From assembly GCF_041245805.1 (NCBI RefSeq), contig NZ_CP162490.1:408501-472500 (forward strand): DNA of 64,000 nt. The letters are read 5' to 3'. The notes beneath the pieces are model-generated. The model did not search any database. It had not been told where the DNA came from and worked only from the letters and a program-made list of their open reading frames with translations. The translations under genes were made by a program, and so were the position numbers. Positions within the stretch are counted from its first letter, which is position 1, and each line of letters opens with the position of its first letter. Source of the stretch: Xanthomonas sp. DAR 34887 (GTDB taxonomy: Bacteria > Pseudomonadota > Gammaproteobacteria > Xanthomonadales > Xanthomonadaceae). Shown here piece after piece: positions 46,149 through 53,159 of the stretch.

Positions 46149-46207
46149 ACCTAGCGCCTGAGCAAGCAGAGCCGCGAATCGGCGCCGGCCTGGATGATTT
46201 GCTAGGG
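46149..46207 (-). repeat. attC site, degenerate
   Basis: ACCTAGC-GCCTGAGCAAGCAGAGCCG-CGAATCGGC ... CTGGATGATTT-GCTAGGG, 59 bases. Confidence 0.62.
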
Positions 46208-46293
46208 GACAGGCTTGCGGATCCCTAAGAGCTCAAAATCGCTGAGCATGCCGACGACCTCGCCGCCCTCGAGCGTGCATCCGGCGACTCTGT
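46202..46293 (-). pseudogene. Remnant of a cassette gene (C-terminal fragment)
   Basis: Between two attC sites the frame reads VAGCTLEGGEVVGMLSDFELLGIRKPVP and stops in the attC core. It has no usable start, so only the 3' end of a cassette gene is left. Confidence 0.5.
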
Positions 46294-46345
46294 CGCCTGA
46301 ATTACGCCGATCCGTCAATGGGTTCGGCCTGAAGCCTGGTCAGCG
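46288..46345 (-). repeat. attC site, degenerate
   Basis: CTCTGTC-GCCTGAATTACGCCGATCCG ... GGTTCGGCCTGAAGCCTG-GTCAGCG, 58 bases. Confidence 0.65.
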
Positions 46346-46681
46346 CCCATGCTGGGACACTTGGGCAACGCTTGCAAGGTGCCTTCGTACGGCCGAGATG
46401 TCCGGGAAGCGCGAGTTATCGCTGATCTGCCCGATGCTCCTCAGGCACTCCCCTAGAGTGCTCGGACCTGATGCCGGGACAAGCCGGTACGAGCCACTGG
46501 CAACTGTGACGCCGCTGCGAATGTTTGTAGTGAGGAATTGCGCAGCTAGAGGATTCCCGGCCATGTCCCAAAAGCGCCAGCCGCCGTCCTCCACATCGAT
46601 ACCTTCACAGGACGCAATTGCATCGGTTGCGGCTGCGAAGACGAACAAGGTGTTCTCGTCAGTTGCCAAGGCAAAGATCAT
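46340..46681 (-). CDS. Cassette-encoded hypothetical protein
   Basis: 113 residues. FAAATDAIASCEGIDVEDGGWRFWDMAGNPLAAQFLTTN is a pattern of a small orphan family frequent in Xanthomonas cassettes. The ATG at 46681 is chosen; the TTG at 46690 lies in the attC core. Confidence 0.8.
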   Translation of the reverse strand: MIFALATDENTLFVFAAATDAIASCEGIDVEDGGWRFWDMAGNPLAAQFLTTNIRSGVTVASGSYRLVPASGPSTLGECLRSIGQISDNSRFPDISAVRRHLASVAQVSQHGR

Positions 46682-46683
46682 GG

Positions 46684-46744
46684 GTCCCAATACCTGAATT
46701 AAGCCGACCCGAGAAGCGGTTTCGGCTTGAACGAATTGTCAGGC
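46684..46744 (-). repeat. attC site
   Basis: Left core decayed (GTCCCAA), then TACCTGAATTAAGCCGACCCG-agaa-GCGGTTTCGGCTTGAACGAATT and right core GTCAGGC. Confidence 0.8.
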
Positions 46745-46745
46745 C

Positions 46746-47057
46746 TCATTGCGGCACGTGTGGCAGACGAATTTCGCTGAATCTCATGCGGTGCAAGTTG
46801 CCTTGTGCCTGCAGGCGCCCTGCAGAAACCAAGACCCGAACGCGGTGTACGTAAAAGACGTCGGGAATATCCAGGTACAAGTCTGGGTGCGCGTCCATGG
46901 CCATCCCCACCACTAATGACACTTTGCGCCAGCTCGTATGGCTGGAGGCAAGAAGCGCTTGGTCGATAGCCTTGAGGTCATCAGTAGTCAGAACTTCCAC
47001 TGCTCGCAGCTCGTGGATATCGGGAGGTGGATCATCTGGGTTGTCTGTTGGGTTCAT
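46746..47057 (-). CDS. DUF3658-like cassette protein
   Basis: 103 residues. LTTDDLKAIDQALLASSHTSWRKVSLVVGMAMDAHPDL...IPDVFYVHRVRVLVSAGRLQAQGNLHRMRFSEIRLP matches the DUF3658 pattern. ATG 47057 is preferred to an upstream start in the attC. Function unknown. Confidence 0.85.
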   Translation of the reverse strand: MNPTDNPDDPPPDIHELRAVEVLTTDDLKAIDQALLASSHTSWRKVSLVVGMAMDAHPDLYLDIPDVFYVHRVRVLVSAGRLQAQGNLHRMRFSEIRLPHVPQ

Positions 47058-47075
47058 GATGATGGTTCTTATGAG

Positions 47076-47135
47076 GCCTAGCACCTGAACTAAGCTGAAC
47101 CGCGAAGCGTCGTCAGCTCGAATGAATCGTTAGAG
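47076..47135 (-). repeat. attC site
   Basis: GCCTAGC-ACCTGAACTAAGCTGAACCG-cgaa-GCGTCGTCAGCTCGAATGAATC-GTTAGAG, 60 bases. Confidence 0.85.
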
Positions 47136-47282
47136 CCCGGCCCATGCATACGCGAAGACCACGGTCTCACGAAATGCAGGATCAAGTCTGACATAGTCTG
47201 CCACCCGCTCCGCGAAATGGTTGCCGAGGTTCGTGGCAGTGTCATAAACGGAGCGCGCAGCGGTGATCTTGGGGTGGCGAGT
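47130..47282 (-). pseudogene. Start-less cassette gene fragment
   Basis: An open frame of 50 codons ends in the attC core: KITAARSVYDTATNLGNHFAERVADYV then RLDPAFRETVVFAYAWAGL. It is protein-like but is cut off upstream by an in-frame stop, with no start codon before it. The 5' part of the gene has probably been lost, together with the attC that should separate it from 47300-47506. Confidence 0.55.
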
Positions 47283-47299
47283 TTAATGGATGGTCTCAA

Positions 47300-47506
47300 C
47301 TATTTGCGCCAAGCTGAAATGATCATGCCGACGACGTAAAAAATGACCCCGGTCAGGCTCAAGCCAGCGACCAGGAAAATTCTAATGCCGTCGCTGGGCG
47401 CGGGACCCTTGGCAAGCCCCGTCAGAAAAAGGAGTGCTGCTACCGCAACCAGTACGAGGCCGGCTTTGCAATAAACGTTGAGCGACTTACCGAAGGAGAT
47501 ATTCAT
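47300..47506 (-). CDS. Cassette-encoded small membrane protein
   Basis: 68 residues from ATG 47506 (GAAGGAGAT upstream). Two helices (about 11-28 and 42-62). No attC remains between it and the fragment to its left. Confidence 0.75.
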   Translation of the reverse strand: MNISFGKSLNVYCKAGLVLVAVAALLFLTGLAKGPAPSDGIRIFLVAGLSLTGVIFYVVGMIISAWRK

Positions 47507-47538
47507 GCTTATTGATCGTCCGTGAAATTTAACAAAGG

Positions 47539-47595
47539 GACTAACGCCTGAATTAAGCCTAGCGTGAAACGGCTTCGGCTTAAAAGAATTTTCAG
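47539..47595 (-). repeat. attC site, right core decayed
   Basis: GACTAAC-GCCTGAATTAAGCCTAGCG-tgaa-ACGGCTTCGGCTTAAAAGAATT, then TTCAGAA instead of GTTAGGC. Confidence 0.78.
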
Positions 47596-47993
47596 AACTC
47601 AATTGCGACATCTGCAAACCCAGCGGCCCGAAGCACCTGCACCACCTTATCCACTATTGGATCTCCGGCCGAGGTCTTGTTCTGTCCGAGGAGCTTTTGC
47701 GCGAAGCTGCGGTGGCGCTCAAGCATCACATGCCACTCCCCGAAGTTGGGGCAGCTCGGATCTTCCTCCGAACTGCCCGCCACGCACATGAGGTAGGAAA
47801 CGCCTTGGTATTCCGCCTGATTGGCCCAGCCAAAGTCCTCCATGCAAATGACATCCGCGTCAACGCCCGACTCGGACAGCGCCGAGACAAGCCACTTTGA
47901 GAAGTCCTCGCCGAAGCAACAGTCATTGATGAAGTCGGGCCCGACGACAGACAAGTTGAAGCGGTCAGTTTTGCAGGTGATGTCTATGACCAC
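47592..47993 (-). CDS. Cassette-encoded hypothetical protein
   Basis: 133 residues, soluble, from a GTG at 47993 (MVIDITCKTDRFNLSVVGPDFIN ...). Cys-rich first half (CCFGEDFSKW, VICMEDFGWAN) with a helical C-terminus. No domain recognised. Confidence 0.78.
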   Translation of the reverse strand: MVIDITCKTDRFNLSVVGPDFINDCCFGEDFSKWLVSALSESGVDADVICMEDFGWANQAEYQGVSYLMCVAGSSEEDPSCPNFGEWHVMLERHRSFAQKLLGQNKTSAGDPIVDKVVQVLRAAGFADVAIEF

Positions 47994-48011
47994 GAGGCTT
48001 TCCGCATTGAG

Positions 48012-48071
48012 CCATAACGACTGAATTAAGTCGATCCGCGAAGTGGGCTCGACTTGAACGAATTGTTTGAG
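48012..48071 (-). repeat. attC site
   Basis: CCATAAC-GACTGAATTAAGTCGATCCG-cgaa-GTGGGCTCGACTTGAACGAATT-GTTTGAG, 60 bases. Confidence 0.82.
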
Positions 48072-48077
48072 GGCGTA

Positions 48078-48608
48078 TTACTCTTCTGGGCCCACCCATT
48101 TTGAGGCATCTGTTACATCATCGATAATCTTGGATAGGAGATCGATTTTCGAAGCGAGTGCAAAGCCGCGGCATCCGTAGTAGTAAGAGACGTGCTTCTT
48201 GCCTGTCTGCGTGGCGACAACAATGTCAACAGATGGATTGTCGGTCCATACGGATTTGCAGCCATCTTTCTCAAAATGGTACTGGTCATTCCAAGTCGAG
48301 AACTGAAGCCGCTTTATGGAGAGCGCTAAGTAGTCATAGTCACTCTTGGCTATTGACCCTTGGGATTTCCCTTTGACCTTCACATCTCGCTCGCCATCAA
48401 ACGAAACGGAGCCGTCGGACTTTGCGGTGACCGTATAGACAGGGCATGTCCCGAAACATGCGGAGCGATGCATAGTTACAGACAAGATTTCTGTTTCATG
48501 GGCAGTGTTCGTATCAGGTGCTTCTTGGTGCTGTGCTGAAGTCCTTGAGCAGGCCACGGAAAGCAAGGCTACGATGAAAAAATTGATCTTGGCGCGGAGA
48601 CCTTTCAT
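48078..48608 (-). CDS. Cassette-encoded DUF6438-type lipoprotein
   Basis: 176 residues: a lipoprotein signal (FFIVALLSVACS), then the DUF6438 pattern SVTMHRSACFGTCPVYTVTAKSDGSVSFDGERDV. Function unknown. Located between two clear attC sites. Confidence 0.83.
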   Translation of the reverse strand: MKGLRAKINFFIVALLSVACSRTSAQHQEAPDTNTAHETEILSVTMHRSACFGTCPVYTVTAKSDGSVSFDGERDVKVKGKSQGSIAKSDYDYLALSIKRLQFSTWNDQYHFEKDGCKSVWTDNPSVDIVVATQTGKKHVSYYYGCRGFALASKIDLLSKIIDDVTDASKWVGPEE

Positions 48609-48613
48609 AAGCC

Positions 48614-48673
48614 CTCTAACACCTGAATTAAGCCGCGCCGCGGAACGGCGTCGGATTGAATGACTTGTTAGGC
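48614..48673 (-). repeat. attC site
   Basis: CTCTAAC-ACCTGAATTAAGCCGCGCCG-cgga-ACGGCGTCGGATTGAATGACTT-GTTAGGC, 60 bases. Confidence 0.9.
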
Positions 48674-48946
48674 CGCTGGCCCGGATAGGCCAAGCCCAGC
48701 GACCACGAATGCAACGGCCTGCTCAACGCTGCTCGCCGTGAGGCGGCTAGAAGAGACTGAACTTTCAAACAAGAATGGGCAAGTGCCGGTACTGGACTCG
48801 AGTTGTACCTCAAGGTCACTAGCCGGATGCCGAAAGAACCACAAGCCGTCGTCGTCAGTGCCGGGATGCAAGACGCTCTGTTGCGTTGCGGATATGTCTG
48901 GATCAAGCAGGTGTAGCTGATCAATTATTTCGTCAACATCCCGCAC
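48668..48946 (-). CDS. Cassette-encoded hypothetical protein
   Basis: 92 residues from GTG 48946 with AGGAG 6 bases upstream. Soluble: VDEIIDQLHLLDPDISATQQSVLHPGTDDDGLWFFRHPASDLEVQLES. The last residues are read from the attC core. No domain recognised. Confidence 0.8.
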   Translation of the reverse strand: MRDVDEIIDQLHLLDPDISATQQSVLHPGTDDDGLWFFRHPASDLEVQLESSTGTCPFLFESSVSSSRLTASSVEQAVAFVVAGLGLSGPAA

Positions 48947-48959
48947 TTCAGCTCCTGCG

Positions 48960-49019
48960 GCCTGACGCCTGAGTTATGTCGCGCTGCGAAGCGGCGTCGG
49001 CTTGAACGAATTATTAGGC
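48960..49019 (-). repeat. attC site
   Basis: GCCTGAC-GCCTGAGTTATGTCGCGCTG-cgaa-GCGGCGTCGGCTTGAACGAATT-ATTAGGC, 60 bases. Confidence 0.87.
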
Positions 49020-49025
49020 AGTAGA

Positions 49026-49298
49026 TTACCCCGCGGCCGGGTCCCACGCTTTGATGGTACTTGGTAAGGGCAGCGGTGACGGATCGTCCGAGTAGCTGAA
49101 GATCTCCAAGCCGACGAACTGACCTCCGTGCGCCCACACAAGCACGCCCACGCTTTCGCCCGACGGAGTCTCGGCGATTGCGTCCGCAACAAGCTCGGCG
49201 ATCTCCCCTTGGGGCAAGTGCGCGAAATCCACGGAGGCACACCCGCAACCGCAACGGCCGATGACCTGCAGGTTGGGCAGGGTTTCCATAGGGGGCAT
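49026..49298 (-). CDS. Cassette-encoded protein, start uncertain
   Basis: 90 residues from ATG 49298: LQVIGRCGCGCASVDFAHLPQGEIAELVADAIAETPSGESVGVLVWAHGGQFVGLEIFSYSDD. The same frame continues upstream with coherent sequence (KPHGKAPLAVRPISDDERAVVERAIALAPRDDVE) to an ATT at 49403 inside the attC core, with no ATG or GTG there. So either a rare ATT start is used or the original start was lost. CGCGC may bind metal. Function unknown. Confidence 0.75.
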   Translation of the reverse strand: MPPMETLPNLQVIGRCGCGCASVDFAHLPQGEIAELVADAIAETPSGESVGVLVWAHGGQFVGLEIFSYSDDPSPLPLPSTIKAWDPAAG

Positions 49299-49396
49299 TT
49301 CGACGTCATCTCTCGGAGCGAGCGCTATAGCGCGCTCGACGACGGCCCGCTCATCATCGGAAATCGGTCTTACGGCAAGTGGTGCTTTCCCATGCG

Positions 49397-49456
49397 GCTT
49401 AATGCCTGAATTAGGCCGATCTGCGAAGCGGACTCGGCTTGAATGAATTGTTAGGC
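49397..49456 (-). repeat. attC site, left core mutated
   Basis: GCTTAAT (expected GCTTAAC) -GCCTGAATTAGGCCGATCTG-cgaa-GCGGACTCGGCTTGAATGAATT-GTTAGGC. The cleavage-side GTT has become ATT on the minus strand. Confidence 0.87.
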
Positions 49457-49768
49457 ATCGTTGGTGAACTCAACCGAGGAGGCCGTAACTGAAATAAGGC
49501 CGCGTGCCAAATAGATATAGCTAGTTCCTGCACTCTCACCAAAAATCCCTTGACTGACATTGCCAAACTTGGCGTGCTGCTCAAGTAGCTCAAGATCGCT
49601 AAGTTGGTTGAAATGGGTGACTCCTGAGAATTGTAGCGTGCCAGCGACACGCTCAGGCGAGTCGCCGCTAGGGTAGTAAGCAAGCTTTACAATCACTGTT
49701 CTCGCCACGGGATCAAGTGCGACTGCGAGGAGACTGGCATCATGTAGTTCGAGCTGCGAGAGATCCAT
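49451..49768 (-). CDS. Cassette-encoded hypothetical protein
   Basis: 105 residues: LELHDASLLAVALDPVARTVIVKLAYYPSGDSPERVAGTLQFSGVTHFNQLSDLELLEQHAKFGNVSQGIF. The pattern recalls small beta-rich immunity-like proteins (HD then beta strands), but no family is certain. Confidence 0.8.
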   Translation of the reverse strand: MDLSQLELHDASLLAVALDPVARTVIVKLAYYPSGDSPERVAGTLQFSGVTHFNQLSDLELLEQHAKFGNVSQGIFGESAGTSYIYLARGLISVTASSVEFTNDA

Positions 49769-49775
49769 TTGCAGT

Positions 49776-49835
49776 GCCTAACCCCAGAATTAAGCCGACC
49801 CGCGAAGCGGATTCGGCTTGAATGAATTGTTAGGC
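49776..49835 (-). repeat. attC site
   Basis: GCCTAAC-CCCAGAATTAAGCCGACCCG-cgaa-GCGGATTCGGCTTGAATGAATT-GTTAGGC, 60 bases. Confidence 0.92.
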
Positions 49836-50219
49836 GCCAACCCGGGCGCCATGCCACGTATCCAATAACTTATTTGCGACGTGCGTTTGGATTTCGCAGA
49901 TGTCATGAAGATGCCAGATGAGATGGACGGCTAGCAACTGCAAGTTGCCATGCTGAATCGTGTCAAATCCTTGGGTGCTGGCCGAGAGCACTTGAGTGAT
50001 AGTGCCGCGTAGGTCCGGCTCATGTGATCGAACAGCTGGCTCAAATGACACATTTGCCGCCTCACAGAGCTGCTGGACTACAAGTGCCTCGCCTGCACTA
50101 TTGCTCTCGATCTCGAAGATCGCGACGTCTCCGGAAATATGGCTGCCCGCGACTTTGACCTCTGGGAGGGCATCAAGTAGCCGGCGAACGTCACTGAAAA
50201 TTTGAACGACCGAAGACAT
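49830..50219 (-). CDS. Cassette-encoded hypothetical protein
   Basis: 129 residues, soluble alpha/beta (VKVAGSHISGDVAIFEIESNSAGEALVVQQLCEAANVSFEPAVRS ...). No domain recognised. ATG 50219 lies 10 bases left of the attC core. Confidence 0.8.
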   Translation of the reverse strand: MSSVVQIFSDVRRLLDALPEVKVAGSHISGDVAIFEIESNSAGEALVVQQLCEAANVSFEPAVRSHEPDLRGTITQVLSASTQGFDTIQHGNLQLLAVHLIWHLHDICEIQTHVANKLLDTWHGARVGA

Positions 50220-50229
50220 GTGCTGTGGC

Positions 50230-50289
50230 GCCTAACACCTGAGTTAAGTCGCGCCGCTAAGCGGCATCGGCTTGAATGAATCGTTAGGG
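50230..50289 (-). repeat. attC site
   Basis: GCCTAAC-ACCTGAGTTAAGTCGCGCCG-ctaa-GCGGCATCGGCTTGAATGAATC-GTTAGGG, 60 bases. Confidence 0.92.
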
Positions 50290-50645
50290 CGCATCTTACA
50301 GGCCTGGTGGGTTGCGAGCGCCACAGCCAAGCCCGTTGCGACACCCGCGACTCCGGCCATAGCGCTAAAACAAAGCATTGCCATGCCAGGAGCGACACCG
50401 ATGGCCGCGGCAGTGGCATATGACGCCCGGCCAGCTCGCAGAAGCAATACGTAAGCCGGTGCAGCGAACACGACTAGAATCGGGAGCGCCACAAGGAGGC
50501 CGTAAAACACGACCACGCCCGCGAGGACCAGCAGCAACGGCCAGTCCAGTCGCGGCCAAGTTGACGCCGCACCCGAAATGACTAAGCCCACGTACCAAAC
50601 GAAAGCGCACGCCACCAATGAAATGAGGCTGGCGAAGCACATCAC
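50244..50645 (-). CDS. Cassette-encoded membrane protein
   Basis: 133 residues with four helices (about 4-26, 34-50, 51-70 and 78-112). The C-terminal CKMRPNDSFKPMPLSGAT is translated from the attC, as often in cassettes. Unknown function. It is the last intact cassette before the intI remnant. Confidence 0.78.
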   Translation of the reverse strand: MMCFASLISLVACAFVWYVGLVISGAASTWPRLDWPLLLVLAGVVVFYGLLVALPILVVFAAPAYVLLLRAGRASYATAAAIGVAPGMAMLCFSAMAGVAGVATGLAVALATHQACKMRPNDSFKPMPLSGAT

Positions 50646-50672
50646 CGAAACCGCAAAGTTGCTTCATGCGCG

Positions 50673-50732
50673 CCCTAACACCTGAATTAAGCCGCGCCGC
50701 GAGGCGGTGTCGGCTTGAATGAATTGTTAGGC
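50673..50732 (-). repeat. attC site, last of array A
   Basis: CCCTAAC-ACCTGAATTAAGCCGCGCCG-cgag-GCGGTGTCGGCTTGAATGAATT-GTTAGGC. The cassette it once belonged to (to its right) is gone: only about 97 bases of unassigned sequence separate it from the intI fragment. Confidence 0.92.
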
Positions 50733-50829
50733 AGTGAGTGGCCGAACGGATTGGGACAAGAACCGTGCTCCCCAGCACTGCTGCCTAGGCTGAGTGTGCC
50801 ACAGCTCGCGGGGCGAAGCTTGCGCCGCC

Positions 50830-50934
50830 AAGGATGTGGTTACCACGCAGATCTATGCGCATGTGCTGGGGTGCGGGGCATCGGCGGTGCGCAGTCCGCT
50901 GGATGGGCTGGGCGACGGCGGCGAGCGACGCTAG
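50830..50934 (+). pseudogene. intI: 3' end of integron integrase intI
   Basis: KDVVTTQIYAHVLGCGASAV then RSPLDGLGDGGERR and a TAG stop. This is the C-terminal signature of tyrosine-recombinase integron integrases, including the active-site Tyr (QIYAHVL). Only 34 codons remain and the sequence just upstream is unrelated. Orientation is opposite to the cassettes and convergent with ilvD, the normal position for Xanthomonas intI. Confidence 0.88.
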
Positions 50935-50950
50935 CGTCAGGAAAAACAAT

Positions 50951-51049
50951 CCAACTGTGGGCGTTTATGGTCCCGCGTCGGGACTGAAGTCCCTCCCACA
51001 GTGCGATGCGAGGGTGTCATGAAGACCGTGGGAATCAGCGGTCTTCATG
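50951..51049. terminator. Hairpins between intI remnant and ilvD
   Basis: ACTGTGGG/CCCACAGT arms enclose GGGACTGAAGTCCC (about 50955-51001). Next to them is a perfect 11-bp stem, CATGAAGACCG (51018-51028) with CGGTCTTCATG (51039-51049), about 30 bases past the ilvD stop. There is no T-run; the latter may end ilvD transcription. Confidence 0.5.
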
Positions 51050-51078
51050 GCAGCACCTCAATCGTCTAACTCAGCACC

Positions 51079-52917
51079 TCAACCGTCCAGCATCGCCTTG
51101 TCGCGCACCGCACCCTTGTCGGCACTCGTCGCCAGCAGCGCATACGCCTTCAGCGCGGTGGTGACCTTGCGCGGGCGTACTTCCACCGGCTTCCAGCCCC
51201 GCGCGTCCTGCGCGGCGCGGCGGGCGGCCAGTTCGGCGTCGTCGACCAGCAGGTTGATGCTGCGGTTGGGGATGTCGATCAGAATCCTGTCGCCGTCGCG
51301 GACCAGGCCGATGGCGCCGCCGGCGGCCGCTTCCGGGGAGGCGTGGCCGATCGACAGGCCGGAGGTGCCGCCGGAGAAGCGGCCGTCGGTGAGCAGGGCG
51401 CATTGTTTGCCCAGGCCCTTGGACTTCAGATACGAGGTGGGGTAGAGCATCTCCTGCATACCGGGGCCGCCCTTGGGGCCTTCGTAGCGGATCACCACCA
51501 CGTCGCCGGCCTGCACTTCGTCGCCGAGGATGCCCTTGACCGCGGCGTCCTGGCTCTCGAACACCTTGGCATTGCCCTCGAACACGTGGATCGATTCGTC
51601 CACGCCGGCGGTCTTGACCACGCAGCCGTCGAGGGCGATGTTGCCGTACAGCACGGCCAGCCCGCCTTCCTGCGAATAGGCATGGGCGACGTCGCGGATG
51701 CAGCCCGCTTCTCGATCGGCGTCCAGCGTCGGCCAGCGCGTGGCCTGGCTGAAGGCGACCTGCGTCGGGATGCCGGCCGGGCCGGCCCTGTAGAAGGTGT
51801 GCACGGCGTCGGCATCGGTCTGGGTGATGTCCCATTGCGCGATGGCATCGGCGAGGGTGCGGCTGTGCACGGTGGCCTGGTCGGTATGCAGCAAGCCGCC
51901 GCGCGCCAGTTCGCCGAGGATGGCGACGATGCCGCCGGCACGGTGCACGTCCTCGATGTGGTACTTCTGGATGTTCGGCGCGACCTTGCACAGCTGCGGC
52001 ACGCGCCGCGACAGGCGGTCGATGTCGCGCAGGGTGAACGGCACTTCGCCTTCCTGCGCGGCGGCGAGCAGGTGCAGGATGGTGTTGGTGGAGCCGCCCA
52101 TCGCGATGTCCAGGGTCATCGCGTTCTCGAACGCTGCGAAGGTGGCGATGCCGCGCGGCAGTGCGGTCGGGTCTTCTGCGCCGTACCAGCGGTGGCACAG
52201 TTCCACCGCGGTGCGTCCGGCCTTCAGGAACAGTTGCTCGCGGTCGGCGTGGGTGGCGACCACGGTGCCGTTGCCGGGCAGGGCCAGGCCCAGCGCTTCG
52301 GTCAGGCAGTTCATCGAGTTGGCGGTGAACATGCCCGAGCACGAGCCGCAGGTGGGGCAGGCGCTGCGTTCGAACGCGGCGACCTTTTCGTCGGAGGCGG
52401 TGGGATCGGCGGCGATCACCATCGCGTCGATCAGGTCCAGGTTGTGGTCGGCGAGCTTGGTCTTGCCCGCTTCCATCGGCCCGCCGGACACGAACACGGT
52501 GGGGATGTTGAGGCGCAGGGCGGCCATCAGCATGCCGGGGGTGATCTTGTCGCAGTTGGAGATGCACACCAGCGCGTCGGCGCAGTGCGCGTTGACCATG
52601 TACTCCACCGAGTCGGCGATGATCTCGCGGCTGGGCAGCGAGTACAGCATGCCGTCGTGGCCCATGGCGATGCCGTCGTCCACGGCGATGGTGTCGAATT
52701 CCTTGGCCACGCCGCCGACGCGCTCGATCTCGCGCGCGACCAGCTGGCCGAGATCCTTCAGGTGCACGTGGCCGGGCACGAACTGGGTGAAGGAGTTGGC
52801 GATGGCGATGATCGGCTTGTGGAAGTCGGCGTCCTGCATGCCGGTGGCGCGCCACAGCGCGCGGGCGCCGGCCATGTTGCGGCCGTGGGTGGAGGTCTTG
52901 GAGCGATAGTCGGGCAT
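51079..52917 (-). CDS. ilvD: Dihydroxy-acid dehydratase
   Basis: Dehydrates 2,3-dihydroxy-acids to 2-oxo acids in valine, leucine and isoleucine synthesis; an FeS-cluster enzyme of the cytoplasm. 612 residues. Cluster and Mg residues lie in CISNCDKITPGM (about 122-133), ACPTCGSCSGMFTANSMNCL (about 192-211) and TDGRFSGGTSGLSIGHASPEA. In Xanthomonas this gene marks the site of the chromosomal integron. The 16-base end of the gene is repeated just behind it (CAGCACCTCAAYCGTC at 51051 and 51073). Confidence 0.97.
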   Translation of the reverse strand: MPDYRSKTSTHGRNMAGARALWRATGMQDADFHKPIIAIANSFTQFVPGHVHLKDLGQLVAREIERVGGVAKEFDTIAVDDGIAMGHDGMLYSLPSREIIADSVEYMVNAHCADALVCISNCDKITPGMLMAALRLNIPTVFVSGGPMEAGKTKLADHNLDLIDAMVIAADPTASDEKVAAFERSACPTCGSCSGMFTANSMNCLTEALGLALPGNGTVVATHADREQLFLKAGRTAVELCHRWYGAEDPTALPRGIATFAAFENAMTLDIAMGGSTNTILHLLAAAQEGEVPFTLRDIDRLSRRVPQLCKVAPNIQKYHIEDVHRAGGIVAILGELARGGLLHTDQATVHSRTLADAIAQWDITQTDADAVHTFYRAGPAGIPTQVAFSQATRWPTLDADREAGCIRDVAHAYSQEGGLAVLYGNIALDGCVVKTAGVDESIHVFEGNAKVFESQDAAVKGILGDEVQAGDVVVIRYEGPKGGPGMQEMLYPTSYLKSKGLGKQCALLTDGRFSGGTSGLSIGHASPEAAAGGAIGLVRDGDRILIDIPNRSINLLVDDAELAARRAAQDARGWKPVEVRPRKVTTALKAYALLATSADKGAVRDKAMLDG

Positions 52918-53159
52918 GGGGCAGCGAACGTGCGGGCGGGGAGGCTGGCGATGGTGGCGCGATCGGATCGTTGCTGCTGCAACCGTCCTGGCGCTTACCG
53001 GTGGGCCGACCACGTTAGCACGCGGGCTGGCGCCGCCGCGCGCCGGGCGGGACTGGGAGGCGGGTCGCAGACCGGCCTGCCTGCGCTTGGCAGACTGCGC
53101 AGGCCGGTGCGTCAGGGGGCGTAGGCCCGGCTCGCCCACCATGACCACAGGAGGTGTCC

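Noticed and set aside
46018..46149. N-terminal extension of the small membrane cassette protein
   Set aside because: Frame is open but not protein-like; the GTG at 46017 has a good Shine-Dalgarno sequence.
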